Shown here: positions 24,160 through 35,705 of the stretch, one piece after another
Layout of the letters: every line of letters starts with the position of its first letter
Numbering within the stretch: position 1 is the first letter of the stretch
NCBI GenBank assembly: GCA_921293015.1
Contig: OV121095.1
Coordinates: forward strand, 33,267,484-33,331,483
Length of the DNA: 64,000 nucleotides
Direction of reading: 5' to 3'
From: Phorcus lineatus
Lineage: Eukaryota > Mollusca > Gastropoda > Trochida > Trochidae
Translations under genes and position numbers: made by a program
Notes under the pieces: generated by a model
Seen by the model: only the letters and a program-made list of their open reading frames with translations
Told to the model about the DNA's origin: nothing
Databases searched by the model: none

Positions 24160-25266
24160 TGAATAGTTATCTGAAATCCTCAACCTAGTTATGAGACATC
24201 CTCTTCTGGAAGCAATATTATGATTTTATGAATAAGCAGAAATTCATGTGCAACAGAATATCTTGAAATAAGATAATGCAAGAGAAACACTCTTCTTATA
24301 ACTCATTTGACGAAAGTAATCATATTGGCAACAACATTAAGAGAACTGGAATCAGTGACACATGCATGAAACCAAGATGTCATATCCCATGAGAAAAGCA
24401 TATGTTGATTGATCTAAGATGGGACCCTGTTTACAGACAGTACCGATGACATGAAAGCCATATTGTTGTTAAGAGCCATTCATCATGGCAGCGAAATAAT
24501 TGTGGACATCAAGTCAGTACCCTTCTCGTGGCCTTAATTAACTTATTCTCATTGATAACCTCTCAGATCAAAAATGTCATGCTTTCCCCTAAATTCCTTT
24601 CTTGTGAAACGAATCGCCAAATCAGAGAATAAAAATGTCACTTTTGGAACGAAACTTCTTCAAAGCCCATCGATTTTTATAACAACTCCGGGCATTTTTG
24701 TCAAAGAGGAAAGATGCTTTAAGATTTGATAAGGGAGGATTTGACATCTTTTTCAAGGGTCAATGCAACAATGAGATTTTTCATAGATCTTGTCTGCAAT
24801 TTTTTTCAAAAACAGGAATTTTTTAAAGCAGGTCAAACAATTTCGTTACGTGGTCTTCTGTATCGGTTTCTTAAGCTTCATACAAGACCTATAACGCCAA
24901 TTTGAATCCTATGAGTTGTGAAAACAATGTTTACGTGCCTTGTCCTAATAGGTTGCTGAATAGTAAATGAACCCAATGGAAATAAATTCAGTTTGATTTT
25001 TTTGGAAATATTCCACACATTTGGATTCATTGCAAAGAGTAGTTATTATTATCATCTAAATTAAACATAGCTCCCACGTCTCCGGCAATAAATATAATTG
25101 CTTTGCTATTGACTTGGAATGCAGTGAGGTGTAAATATACATTAGATGTTATCGGATTATTGAATGACAGCTTAAGAGTTTAAGTAAATATAATTGCTTT
25201 GCAGTATATATCAGATGCAATCAACCATTTCGGTTAAAATCTGTCGCAATAAACAGTCCAGTTTGT
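24160..25266. other. No gene; short dispersed repeat
   Basis: The motif aaatataattgctttgc occurs at about 25090 and again at about 25186. It is followed in both places by partly similar sequence (a cagt core and an atcagatg or attagatg block), suggesting two diverged copies with a deletion in the second. No coding feature is seen. Confidence 0.4.
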
Positions 25267-25609
25267 TCACAATTTAAATATAGAATTCCTAAATACTTTA
25301 GTGTAATAGCAAGGAAGAAGTTTTAATGCTTCTGTAGTATTCATATAAAAAATCAGTGTCATATTTGTTTCGAAATATATTCTTCCAAATAACCATACAT
25401 AAACTCCAGAGCGGACATGAAAATCATGAAAGCCATTGTAATTCTTCATTATATATACTCTTCAACGTCTTGTTCGCCGTGTTGGCCATGAAATCGACGA
25501 CGAAAATATACATACAATTCGTATCAGCTGAAAATCGCATAGTAGAAAATATTTTGATGTAAAACAATGAATAAGAATCACAATTGATGACAAAATTACC
25601 AAATTCCAT
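25267..25609 (-). pseudogene. Tyrosine-kinase activation loop to helix G remnant
   Basis: Two overlapping minus-strand frames read in sequence. The upstream frame (25424-25609) has MYIFVVDFMANT, comparable to 'xxKVxDFGxA', and ends in EELQWLS, comparable to 'LPLRWLAPE' at subdomain VIII. The downstream frame (25267-25449) then has FHVRSGVYVWLFGRIYF, comparable to 'FTVRSDVYSFGVLLW' (subdomain IX; D to G is one base change). It goes on with FYMNTTEALKLL, comparable to the PYxNMxxxEALxLL helix-G region. About seven codons including the PE of APE are missing at the frame switch. It follows fragments at 30.3, 28.5 and 26.9 kb in N-to-C order for a minus-strand gene. It is a by-eye match and needs a profile search. 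Confidence 0.45.
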
Positions 25610-26783
25610 TTTATGAACATTGTTTTAGGAAGATTTCTTGTTTAGTCAAAAGAATTGCGGAAAAGGTTCAACAACATTCATAAAAATATATAGATAATTA
25701 TGATTTCGGATAATACTCAGATTTTTTATGAATACGTAGATGCTAAAACACAGTTTGATAAGATATAACTATGATATAGAAAGAAGAATGCATTTCAATG
25801 TAAACACAGAAGCAAATATACATAAGCATTTCATTATGACCTCCGTAACGTTGATTGTTGGAAAGTTGATTTTGTAACAATGAATTCATGAAGCTCATGT
25901 ATCAGACCAACAAAGGACAGTGTTTAACGATAAAGACAGGGCAGCCTAATCCATGGTGAGATCAAAGGGAAATGTATTCATCTATGCTAATCCATTCTTG
26001 TCACACAATAATGCTATCTGGAATATTTCAACACGACCCCGTAACAACTAATCATAACTTGATGCCTCAACCAACGTAATACCAGAGATGCTGATCCTTT
26101 AGACTCAAGAAATCAAACGCCCAACTGAAATTGACTTATCCATTGCCCCCGCGGTGCCAGAAGTATCACCCGTCTTGCAGCATGGTAACGATTTCAACGT
26201 TATTTGTGGCGACAATTAATCTTCGTTACCACTGCTTGCAAACTGAGATCTTTTCTACATTTATTGAACCCCTAGCTCTAGCAGGAATGAAAATTATATA
26301 ACGATCGATTTGTTTTGCCTGGTTTGTATCAGGACAAACGGTGACAGGCATCGATTGGTATCGAGTAGCACTAAGAAAAAATCGTGATCCCCGTGCGAGA
26401 GTTTATCACGATGCAGAAATGTCCAAACCGCGTCTTTAACTACGTTGTAGAGCTAAGAAAACCATTAGATTTGTGTTTCTAGTTGTGAATGAAATTAGTA
26501 TTGATTGTATTGAGTGAAAACATTTCTAATACAATCACAGTTAATGCTTGTCTAACTTGGAATTAAAATTGACGACAACACCTCCATGAATGTACGCATG
26601 AAGATATAGAGGCAAATTACTACATTTGATTTGTGCGAACTATCCTGTGAAATCTATTCAATCTATTGACGTTTAATAACGCAAATTGACGTTACATTGA
26701 CGTTTCTATCACGGAATCGTTGTGATCCCCCTGACAGTATGGAGTCATTACCGTTTGAATTAGGGAATCAACGACGTTATATA
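25610..26783. other. No gene seen
   Basis: If the flanking kinase-like fragments are exons of one former gene, this is an intron between them. A block near 26140-26280 is richer in G and C. No repeat or RNA gene is seen. Confidence 0.4.
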
Positions 26784-27020
26784 TCAATAGTAATTGCTCG
26801 CCAAGACTTCTTTATAAGAAGTGCTAGACACACCTAGACGTATTATCTTGATACAATCGTCATTATATGCTTCCCTTTCAAGACATAACTTCCGATCCAG
26901 AAGACGCAAATATTTCTGAAAATTAGACATGTAGCTTCTAGGCATTGTCATAGTTATTGATAGGTTAAGTACGTCAACAAGACTAGAATAAAGACACTGT
27001 TCATTTTTGGCAATTGGCAT
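26784..27020 (-). pseudogene. Possible kinase catalytic-loop remnant
   Basis: A 78-codon minus-strand frame opening with ATG contains DRKLCLEREAYNDDCIKII. This could derive from a tyrosine-kinase catalytic loop of the form HRDLCLRNxLYxDDCxVKI. RLGVSSTSYKEV then stands in the place of DFGxSxxxYKE, and ASNYY suits the two tyrosines of an activation loop. The preceding SSLVDVLNLSI could be helix E. If the reading is right, HRD has become DRK and DFG has become RLG, so the product could not catalyse phosphotransfer. It lies between the possible N-lobe piece at 30.3 kb and the C-lobe piece at 25.4 kb. Alternatively it is an unrelated small open frame. Confidence 0.3.
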
Positions 27021-28379
27021 TTATTTGGTTACAACTGTTTTCAAGACTGAAGCTTGATGATGTCACTGTGAGGCAATAGAACGAGCATATTTATGGAATT
27101 CATTGATATAGGGCATCCAATTAATTGATCTTATAGTTCGGGAAATGTGTCTTTGAATTGGGTTTGAAATTGATATAAGAACGAGGTTTATCTTCAAAGC
27201 GGAAATCCTACATAGTGATCAGTTCTGAATTCAAATTGACCAATTTGTTTAAAGAAATATTTTTAACAGATTTTATCGCTATCGTTACCACACTTGCCAA
27301 GTTAAACTTTATTTCTTGAAAACTTATTTCTGTGGATAGATTGTACGTCTGTTCTTACTTCATTAACCTGAAAAAATAGAAAGCGTAAATGCCATTATCA
27401 TTGACCAGTTGATAGATTTGGCATGTACATATAATATTTCTCACAATAAATAAGTTTGCTTTTCCGTGTATCTACTTCTAAATGCCCTTTTAGGATTCCA
27501 TGTATATCTATGATTTGATTTGATTTTTGATAATTTCAATACCATATGGATAGATTCTTTTAACTATACCTTTTTAAAACAATTAACTAAATGATGAAGT
27601 ATTTCAGAACAAAGCTCTTTCAAATCATGAATAGAAGGGTTAGTTTTTTGGTCACCAGGTACTTTTGAAGATCTAATTATGTCGATTCATAGCCAAACGG
27701 TTTCCATTGCTCGCCTTAAAAGCTTCTATTTGCTTTGTTCTGCGTTTTAATTTTGCAAGTGTCAACGTTGCAGTGGATTACCAAACATCAATATTTCATC
27801 ACGAAAGCAGTTTATCACGCTCAGGCCCGGTAAGTGCAAACGCATTTTTGATAGGAAATTAAAACTGTGTAGCTATCATGAACCGTCAAGAGCTTTTTAT
27901 GCGAAACAGGCTAAACAATATTTACTTTTCTTCCCTGTTTACACGGAATCTGATCCGTGCTTCATTTTTCATATGTTGATATGCATCGCCTCCAATAACA
28001 AGAATTCGAAAGTAACACGGAATTTAGAATAACTGTAATTGAAATGTTCGTGCCTGATTAACCATCAAAAGAACGACGGTACGTCTATCAACTGATCCAA
28101 TACATCTCAATTTCACACTTGACAGCGAACGTGCAATCTAGTCAAGGAGTTTCTTTAACTTTGTGAACTTTTCGGCTTTCTGTTTCTTCTGATGCACGAT
28201 GTATGACGTGTTGTGAATATATATGTAGGGCTTTTAGCTTGATATGCTGCTTTTGCCGAACCCTCACGAACCGTTAATGCTTAAACGGTGTTACGTCACA
28301 TGCGGCTGGTTAGATTACATCTCCCTCTGTGAAAACAGCTCCGGGACACTTCTTAGTGGAGTAGTGCTTGACGCAAAAT
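27021..28379. other. No gene seen
   Basis: AT-rich DNA between kinase-like fragments. A block near 27770-27990 and another near 28060-28330 have mixed composition but no motif. Confidence 0.4.
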
Positions 28380-28610
28380 TTGATAACTGATTTAATTCAT
28401 ATCCGGTTCGACAGTGTTTTATTGCACAAAACAATTAGAACATGAAGTAGCTATTGATATGATAAATTGTTTACACTTAACCTTTAATTCTTTAACGCAA
28501 AGTGAAGGCAAGGTTTTATTGTTGAAATCGATCAAAACTTGGTATGATTTATATATTTTATACTCATTAAAATATCCAATCCCAAGTGTTGTTTGACAAA
28601 AGCATAACAA
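28380..28610 (-). pseudogene. Weak kinase helix-E-like fragment
   Basis: The minus-strand frame at 28419-28610 has SLCVKELK, which recalls the VAVKxL lysine strand, and ends with KQFIISIATSCSNCFVQ, which fits the helix-E pattern LxFxxxIAxxxxYL. Immediately after the stop the same frame reads NTVEPDMN, a possible relic of HRDL. Both motifs are short and the distance between the lysine strand and helix E is far too small for an intact domain. It is listed mainly because it falls between the fragments at 30.3 and 26.9 kb in the expected order. Confidence 0.15.
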
Positions 28611-30168
28611 TTAATGTATAAAGCTTCCATTGATGAAGATCGATTTCATAATTATATCGATAAATTCATATTAGATCATACCTACTAATTTATTCATGAC
28701 CAAATCTATATACTGGAAGCCTACTTCTATCTCTAAACAGTGTTTGTTAAAATTACCAGCAAGTGAAGTTCCTTGGAATAAAAAGGTAACAAATTCTCTT
28801 GCAATAACAGTTTGTTATATGAAACAATAAAAAAAAACTTGAAATCATAAACAGAGATTGCATTTCAGTCATTTATCACCACTATGTGTCAATCTGAAGA
28901 CAGTTACCAAAACTTCATTGCATAAAACAACTCAATCGTTAAGTAAATATCATATTACACAAAAGCATGTCTCATATTTTATTGATAATTCTTGTTTAAA
29001 AACTTGATTTTGTTACAACGTCACGGACGGAAGTATAACAGAAAATGCACTTAAAAAACTATACAATATTCACAATGCATAGAGTCCAACGCGCATACAG
29101 GTAAAAGAGGTTGGACGCTTCGTCTCATAAGACCTCTTACGTGCACTACCGGATCTTGGCTTTCATAGTGAAGGACTTTAGTCTCACGCAATGATTTCAC
29201 CATTCATGATTTCACACTTCACCGGTTAAATTTGATATGTTTCTCTGAATTAATGATAATATTCACTGAAGTGGAAATAATTCTATTGGTTTATGTGGGC
29301 GGGTCCTCCTTTGTATAGGTTGCTGTGGATGTAATGATTAAAAAGTTTTGATGAAGTAGTAAGTACTTTTGAGGACAAAAATGCGTTTTTGTTTTGTTTT
29401 TTATATATATGATCACATTCAAATTGACGCTAAAATCATTTCTAAACATTGATCATGCCAACAGTTGGCGTTTGAATCAGATGTTTGTTGTTAAAAGAAG
29501 TCCATCCTATGGATAGTGCGCAGGACTTTGTTGCAATACAGGGAGCATTATAATAGTAACAAATATGATAAATGTTTCAATACAGAACAATTATGATAAT
29601 TACACTACAAAATAATCTTATAAGGGGACATCTTTGATGAAATTCTATCTTTCCTTGGTTGCTAGGAATAGAAATAAACAAATTCCCTTAAGAGTATGCA
29701 TTTTGAAAAAAATAGTAAGCGTCGCATAGTTGTTCGATTGAAGCAAAATGTTGGATATGTAACAATATGATATCATATGCATGTTTACTTCATTTTTTCA
29801 TAAGTCGTTTCAATTGTTGTATACTTTTCAAATTTTTCTGTCTCCGCCATTCGTGATAATACTCTTCGCAGTCATCATTTCTTTACATTCTAAAACTATG
29901 GATGCTCAGAGGGTTTACACGGGTAAATGAAGCAATCAAAGGTACATTTTACCAGAATATAACACATTGGTCATTCAATGAGAAATATGATCGAGTAGCT
30001 TTCATAATATTGAAAAAAATGTTTTAACGTCATTTGATTGTCTACTTTAACATGATCGTCTTTAATAAGGGATATGTCTAAGTGTATGGTGATCACAATG
30101 ATAAAAATAATATCATGTTGTTGTTATCTTAAGTTCCTATCGTAAAAATATTTCGATAGAATGTATAT
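28611..30168. other. No gene seen
   Basis: AT-rich sequence with no open frame worth noting and no array. Confidence 0.4.
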
Positions 30169-30369
30169 TCATTGGAGTAATAATACACAGGTAACTAGGT
30201 TAGAACACTTAAGAATACTTAAACTTTTTATATCTATCATTTCCTTGATGTAACCTTTTTCCAAGCGACAAATGTATTTCTCTTTGTTATGAATATACAA
30301 CTTAATAGTTCTCTTAAATGAATTGTCCTTTTTCAAACATGATATGATAAAAGTAGTCAAGGTTTTCAA
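30169..30369 (-). pseudogene. Possible kinase N-lobe (helix C) remnant
   Basis: The 66-codon minus-strand frame ends with KEMIDIKSLSILKCSNLV, followed by TCVLLLQ. This fits the helix C to beta-4 region of protein kinases, where a glutamate-bearing helix leads into the 'LxxLxHxNLVxxxG' motif; the His is replaced by Cys. Upstream, YICRLEKGY could be a rotted VAVKxLxKG, but the lysine is not aligned. It is the farthest upstream of four kinase-like pieces running N-to-C towards 25.3 kb. The match is short, and the glycine-rich loop was not found. Confidence 0.35.
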
Positions 30370-30513
30370 TGAGTAAGTTTCGCGTTACATAAATTAATTC
30401 GAAGTGAAATTATACTGAATTACCCAATATAAAGTTTTATGTTATGTAAATCTTATAGGCTATCTTATGTAATTGACACGTTTCCAGACATAAAACAGGA
30501 CCTACATTTTCAG

Positions 30514-30667
30514 TCATCTATGTGTATCTATTTGAGTTAATATAGATATGATCTTATGAAATCAGCTCTGTCATGTTGCTAAGAGTTATGTCATCTATGT
30601 GTATCTATCTGAGTTAATATAGATATGATCTTATGAAATCAGCTCTGTCATGTTGCTATGAGTGTCA
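30514..30667 (+). repeat. 77-bp tandem duplication
   Basis: Two adjacent copies (30514-30590, 30591-30667) begin tcatctatgtgtatctat and include gagttaatatagatatg and agctctgtcatgttgct. They differ at only a few positions, so the duplication is recent. Confidence 0.95.
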
Positions 30668-31161
30668 TGTATAGAGGAAGTTCATAATAAACCACCCGCG
30701 TTCTTATAGTGAGTTAATCAGCAAAATATATCCGTCTACATGACCATTTGTTTTTATTTTTAATGCACACTGCGCCTCACTCGTTCACATATTCTTTGAT
30801 TTGTAACAGAGGCAACTTTATATTCATTTGAAAGTATTGGTTCCAAGCGAAACCGTGAGTATATAACAGTTGCATCCTCATTATGAAAAAAAAAGTCTAT
30901 CCACACCCTGAAGATATTAATGGAACATGTTGGAACAATGTTGGCTATGTGTCATTTTTTGTCTTTGAATATATATACATATCTATACATACACCAATAT
31001 ATATAGCGTAGCTGTGCAATCATTGGCATTGCATTCTTACCAGGAAATATAAAGAAGGGGACATTAGATAAACAATAGGAGGGCGGACATCCAATCTTTA
31101 GAGGGAGATGGAGAGATGCCAGACCGAGTTTGATTCGTTCTAAAACCTCCTTTCTTTAAAT

Positions 31162-31551
31162 GAACTTATATATCATTTGGTTCCCCGTAGCAAAAACAAA
31201 AGGATAAATTTGTCAACACTTAAACGTATATATCTTTTGGTTGCCCGTAGCAAAAACAAAGGATATATTTGTAAACAGTCAACCGAATATATCATTTGGT
31301 TCCTCATAGCAAAAACAAAAGGATATATTTGTCAACACTTAAATGATTTATGACTTGGTTCCTCATAGCAAGAACAAAAGGATATATTTGTCAGCACGTG
31401 TCCTTACGTTCATACTTCACAATCAGTAAAGCATACTGTCAATATCGGTACAGATAACCGATAACTTGATAACGTAGGATACTTTAGATGAACGTATATA
31501 TCATTTAATTCCTCACAGCAAAAATATAATCATATATCCGTCAACACTTGT
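31162..31551 (+). repeat. 60-bp tandem repeat, four units plus one offset
   Basis: Four contiguous units lie between 31162 and 31399 at about 60-bp spacing. Each contains tatatatcatttggttcc or a variant, then tagcaaaaacaaaaggata and atttgtcaacact. A fifth, diverged unit lies at 31490-31551 after about 90 bp of unrelated sequence. No open frame spans the array. Confidence 0.9.
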
Positions 31552-34034
31552 CTATATGGTTCCTCTGCACATGCGAGCGGAGCGTCGTGTCACTCTCCAT
31601 TATATTCTATTACGGAGTAGTAGCAGAGGCAATTGTCATTTTTCTACCTCCAGACATTGCTAAGGGTCTTCCCAGTGCATTCCAACCTTGATGCAGATTA
31701 CAATTGTCTATGTACTCTTCTCGGCGAGGAAGATCTTATCATTGAGCACTTCTTCTCTCCAGTCTTATCATGCATGTTTATCCATTCGCCTGTCCCACTT
31801 TCCGCTCCCAAGGCTATTGTTGTAATAAACATCACCTCAACGAGGCACAACTGCTCTCTGGAAGTATAAGGTTTAAAATCAAAATTGTTCTTCAGTAAGT
31901 AAGGTGTTAAACAAAAATACTCTTCAGAAGCTATAAGGTGATAAACTCAAATGACTTAAGACAAATTATGTACACCATTTACTTAGGACATATAATGATT
32001 AAAAATGGATAGAAATAATATACTTTTGAAAACAAGCAGCTAAATTGTAGTTTCATGTCAGAATGTCAGGAATAATTTTTAAAACTGGTCATTGGCACAA
32101 AAAGTGTTAAGTTGACATTGCCCCCTATAAATTAAAGGGTAGAAAATTAAGACTGGACGTGTGAAAAATGTGTTAGCCACTGAATATTGTTCGAGTATAA
32201 TTGATGTGACAATACTGTTAATGAGATAATGATGATATGAATTGAACAAAGGTTTCATAGCTGAAAAACCTTACTATGAACAGGATAATGTATCCCTGTG
32301 TAGAAGTTATAAAAGTGATAATGATAATGATGATTATATTCTATGTACATACCTAAGGTAAATGTGATGAGCTCAATGTATAAAATAACTATTATTTTTG
32401 ACATGTTTTTCCATTTATGATTATTAGTATGTATTATGACTTGGTGTGTGGATTGTATATATGTTATTTGAATAAAAAGACTAACGGTTTACCCTCCATC
32501 CAAACAGGTCTTGGCGTTGTTGTGTAGTGTTGTAAGTAGCCATCTCTACCGAGCCTAATTTCCCATAACCGAAAGCCACAAGGTGAAAAACAGGTTGATT
32601 AGCCACCAGGAATAAGGGTGGTTAAAGCCTAGTTAATAACAACTAGCCTTTCTGAAATTTAAACTGAGACACGAAAAATAATAGTTTTGTTGACATTCCT
32701 TACATATACCATGTTCAGTTCTTTCTTTTACTACTGAGAGCATCTATTTAACTAATCAACATGATTAATAACATGTTAACATAAGTAACTTATATTGTTT
32801 TAAATATCAAGTTCCAGACATTTACATTCAACTCTCCGGAGTTAAACATAATATAACCATGCACAGTCGAAACATAGTACCCTTAGGAATTAAAGTTGCA
32901 GTGATATATTAAACATGCTATATAGACAATGTTTTTAATGTAGGATGTAACATTAGAAGTACAAATATTGAGAGATTCTTCAACAAATTGCACTCTGCAT
33001 TTCGCACTCTCTAACACTGCCTCGCGCTCGTAACTCGTTTGAAAGACAGATGAAAATTAAAGATTATATACGTCTGATGATTTTAGAGAGGTAAACATAT
33101 TCTTGTAAAATCATCATTGCTTTAAAAAGGTTAATTATTTGTTTTATCATTTACCTGTGGAAGACAGCCAGCTTTTTAACGCCCTTGATATATTATAAGG
33201 TTTTCAAATAATACAATAACGATTTCTTTAAGGGTAAACGCGATATATATCGGCACGGTATAAAGATGAAGACAATCATGCCCTGGAATTAAGATGTATA
33301 TTAGAGTTGAGATTCTTTCAATAATAATTGTTGTTAAGCTGTTTCGATATAACTCCTTGTTTGCTCATGGTAAAAAAACCTATTGAACCTATCATTTTCC
33401 AGAAAATGACAAGATACTTAGCAAAGATAATATAGCCGGCATATGTTTGTCATAAGGAAAGCCAAGGAGATTCTCCAACATCTGTCATCAATTCTCGTTA
33501 GGATACGCATTATCTTATAACTGGATATTTTATTCGTTATATAAAAAAAGTATTGAATGACTCCCTCTCTCGAATTTGTTTCCATAAACATACAAAGGCT
33601 TTCCTTTAAGAAAAGCAGAAATGATGTGTTTCGGTGTAGACGTTGGACTACTTGACTTACGCTATTGAGTCAAGGTGTCTGTCATAACAAAAGTGAATGA
33701 AGAGGCAGAGCTTGCCGGAAGTAGGGGTAGTTTGGACCAATTTCAGATTGACACCCTAAAGTGGTGAGAGCTTTCAAGTTTCGGAACATGTGGATCATTA
33801 GTAACATTGCGTTCAAGTGTTAAACACTCAACTACTAGACAATCTTGAGTCTAACGCACGTGTCTGATATGATACGTAAGTGTTGACATGTGGATTAAAT
33901 TCTCACAGCTGAAATGAATCATCGTATACATATCATAAATATATGGAAAATTAATTAAATGACTTAATGAAAGTTTGAAATACCTTGCAAATATCTGACA
34001 ATATTATATATTGAGCACGCATGACTATGATTTA
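31552..34034. other. No gene seen
   Basis: A plus frame at 31633-31869 is protein-like in composition but has no motif. A short imperfect GATAAT run lies near 32311-32335. The rest is AT-rich and featureless. Confidence 0.4.
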
Positions 34035-34322
34035 TCATAAATGAGATGTGATGAGATATATGGTAGATGATATAATATTGTATTCTTTATATGAAATGAT
34101 GTGACATACAAAAGCTGCTTTAATACAAGAATTCAATGTATTTTTAAAATACTGTTTTAATGTCTCCCACTTGATGTCTTGTGTGGATAAAAAAATTACA
34201 TTGTTCGAAACTATTGATTTAATATTTGCATTTTCGCATTTCTCAGGAAATAATTTGCATACAATAGGCCTGGAAGGTTTCAAAGTATCAATTTTAGATA
34301 AAACAGATAAAAAGTGTAGCAA
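34035..34322 (-). pseudogene. Possible kinase subdomain VIII-IX remnant
   Basis: The 95-codon minus-strand frame has PIVCKLFPEKC near residue 20 and, about 30 residues later, DIKWETLKQYF, then NTLNSCIKAAFVCHII. The last two can be aligned with 'PIKWxxxExL' (with MAP lost) and 'SDIWSFGVLxxEI' of tyrosine kinases, at close to the usual spacing. IVCKLF could be the strand before DFG. The aspartates of DFG and of subdomain IX are not visible. No N-lobe was found upstream, and the frame is Asn/Lys/Ile-rich like the surrounding DNA, so chance resemblance is possible. Confidence 0.28.
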
Positions 34323-35046
34323 CTTATTTCAATGAATTGACAAGGCAACGTTTTATTTGAACGTAACCAGACCGAGTGTGCTTCATACTGAAATAGGAAC
34401 TGTCTGTTGTTATTGCAGTTATGTTTATGCAACCTTCTTTTCATAATTGGGATCTTTTGATATCAAACTTTGAACAAGTTTAACTTTCATTTTATGACTC
34501 CCTATTTCTTTAATCTCAAATCTATTGGATTCATATATTATCTGTATGCTAGGTGAATTCCATGAAATGCTCATGAAAAAGAAGTAGTCACAAGTGACTA
34601 AACAGTTACAATTAAGTTTAAGTTAGAAATAAAGAAGTATGACAAAACTGTGACATTATCTGAACTTTCGATTTCAATATGTTTGGTGCACTCATGAACT
34701 GCAATGGTTCTTTTGATGATGAATAAGTTTATAACTTCAAAGAAAGACATAAGTCGTTAGCAATACATGATAATAACGTAAGTGCATTATAATATATCTG
34801 ACACTAGATATATTTTACATATGCTTTATGATATGTTTCACTTTGTAGTATTAACCCAACCCTTTTAATGTTCAGAACCTAAATACCTCAAATATATACA
34901 TATACTGATCATTTCTATATTTATATAAGGACGGTATATCTTATTTTAAACGTTATTACAAAGTTTGATAATCAATATGTAATATCATTCATGTGATTGA
35001 AAGATAAAGGTGTGCTTTGCGTTGAAGTTAATTATTTTGTCTCCTT
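34323..35046. other. No gene seen
   Basis: Very AT-rich sequence leading into the 170-bp array. Nothing else is seen. Confidence 0.4.
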
Positions 35047-35705
35047 AGCCTGTGCAAATAGGTAGACACTCACATTGCTGCATATATGATTTATATGTCA
35101 CTGGTTATGCTTACTATGAACGATGTGTTATAGCATTGTATGAATTAGTGTTTAGAGGTGAATCATTCTATCTTCTATTTAGTCTGTGCCAATAGGTGGA
35201 CATTCACATTGATGCATGTATAATTGATATGTCCACGGTTATGTTTACCCTCAGCATTATGGTATAGCACTGTAAAATATGAATTCTGTCCGTATATTTA
35301 ATGTACCACAAGCTGGAATGTTTGGAGGTGAAGCATTCTATCTTCTCTTTAGTCTGTGCCAATAGGTGGACATTCACATTGATGCATGTATAATTGATAT
35401 GTCCACGGTTATGTTTACCCTCAGCATTATGGTATAGCACTGTAAAATATGAATTCTGTCCGTATATTTAATGTGCCACAAGCTGGAATGTTTGGAGGTG
35501 AAGCATTCTATCTTCTCTTTAGTCTGTGCCAATAGGTGGACATTCACATTGATGCATGTATAATTGATATGTCCACGGTTATGATAACCCTCAGCATTAT
35601 GGTATAGCACTGTAAAATATGAATTCTGTCCGTATATTTAATGTACCACAATCAGGAATGTTTGGAGTTGAAGCATCCTATCTTCTCTTTAGCTTGTGCC
35701 AAAAG
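35047..35705 (+). repeat. 170-bp satellite-like array
   Basis: Full units start at agtctgtgcc, 35181, 35351 and 35521, exactly 170 bp apart. The next unit begins at 35691 and diverges within about 15 bp. A diverged, shortened unit lies upstream from 35047. The three middle copies are almost identical, so they expanded or were homogenised recently, while the outer ones are old. Each unit begins a plus-strand frame reading MNSVRIFNVPQ; in the last copy it stays open to 35819 because the TAG in aataggtgg has become aaaaggtag. Minus-strand frames also cross unit boundaries. I treat these frames as repeat artefacts. Confidence 0.95.
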
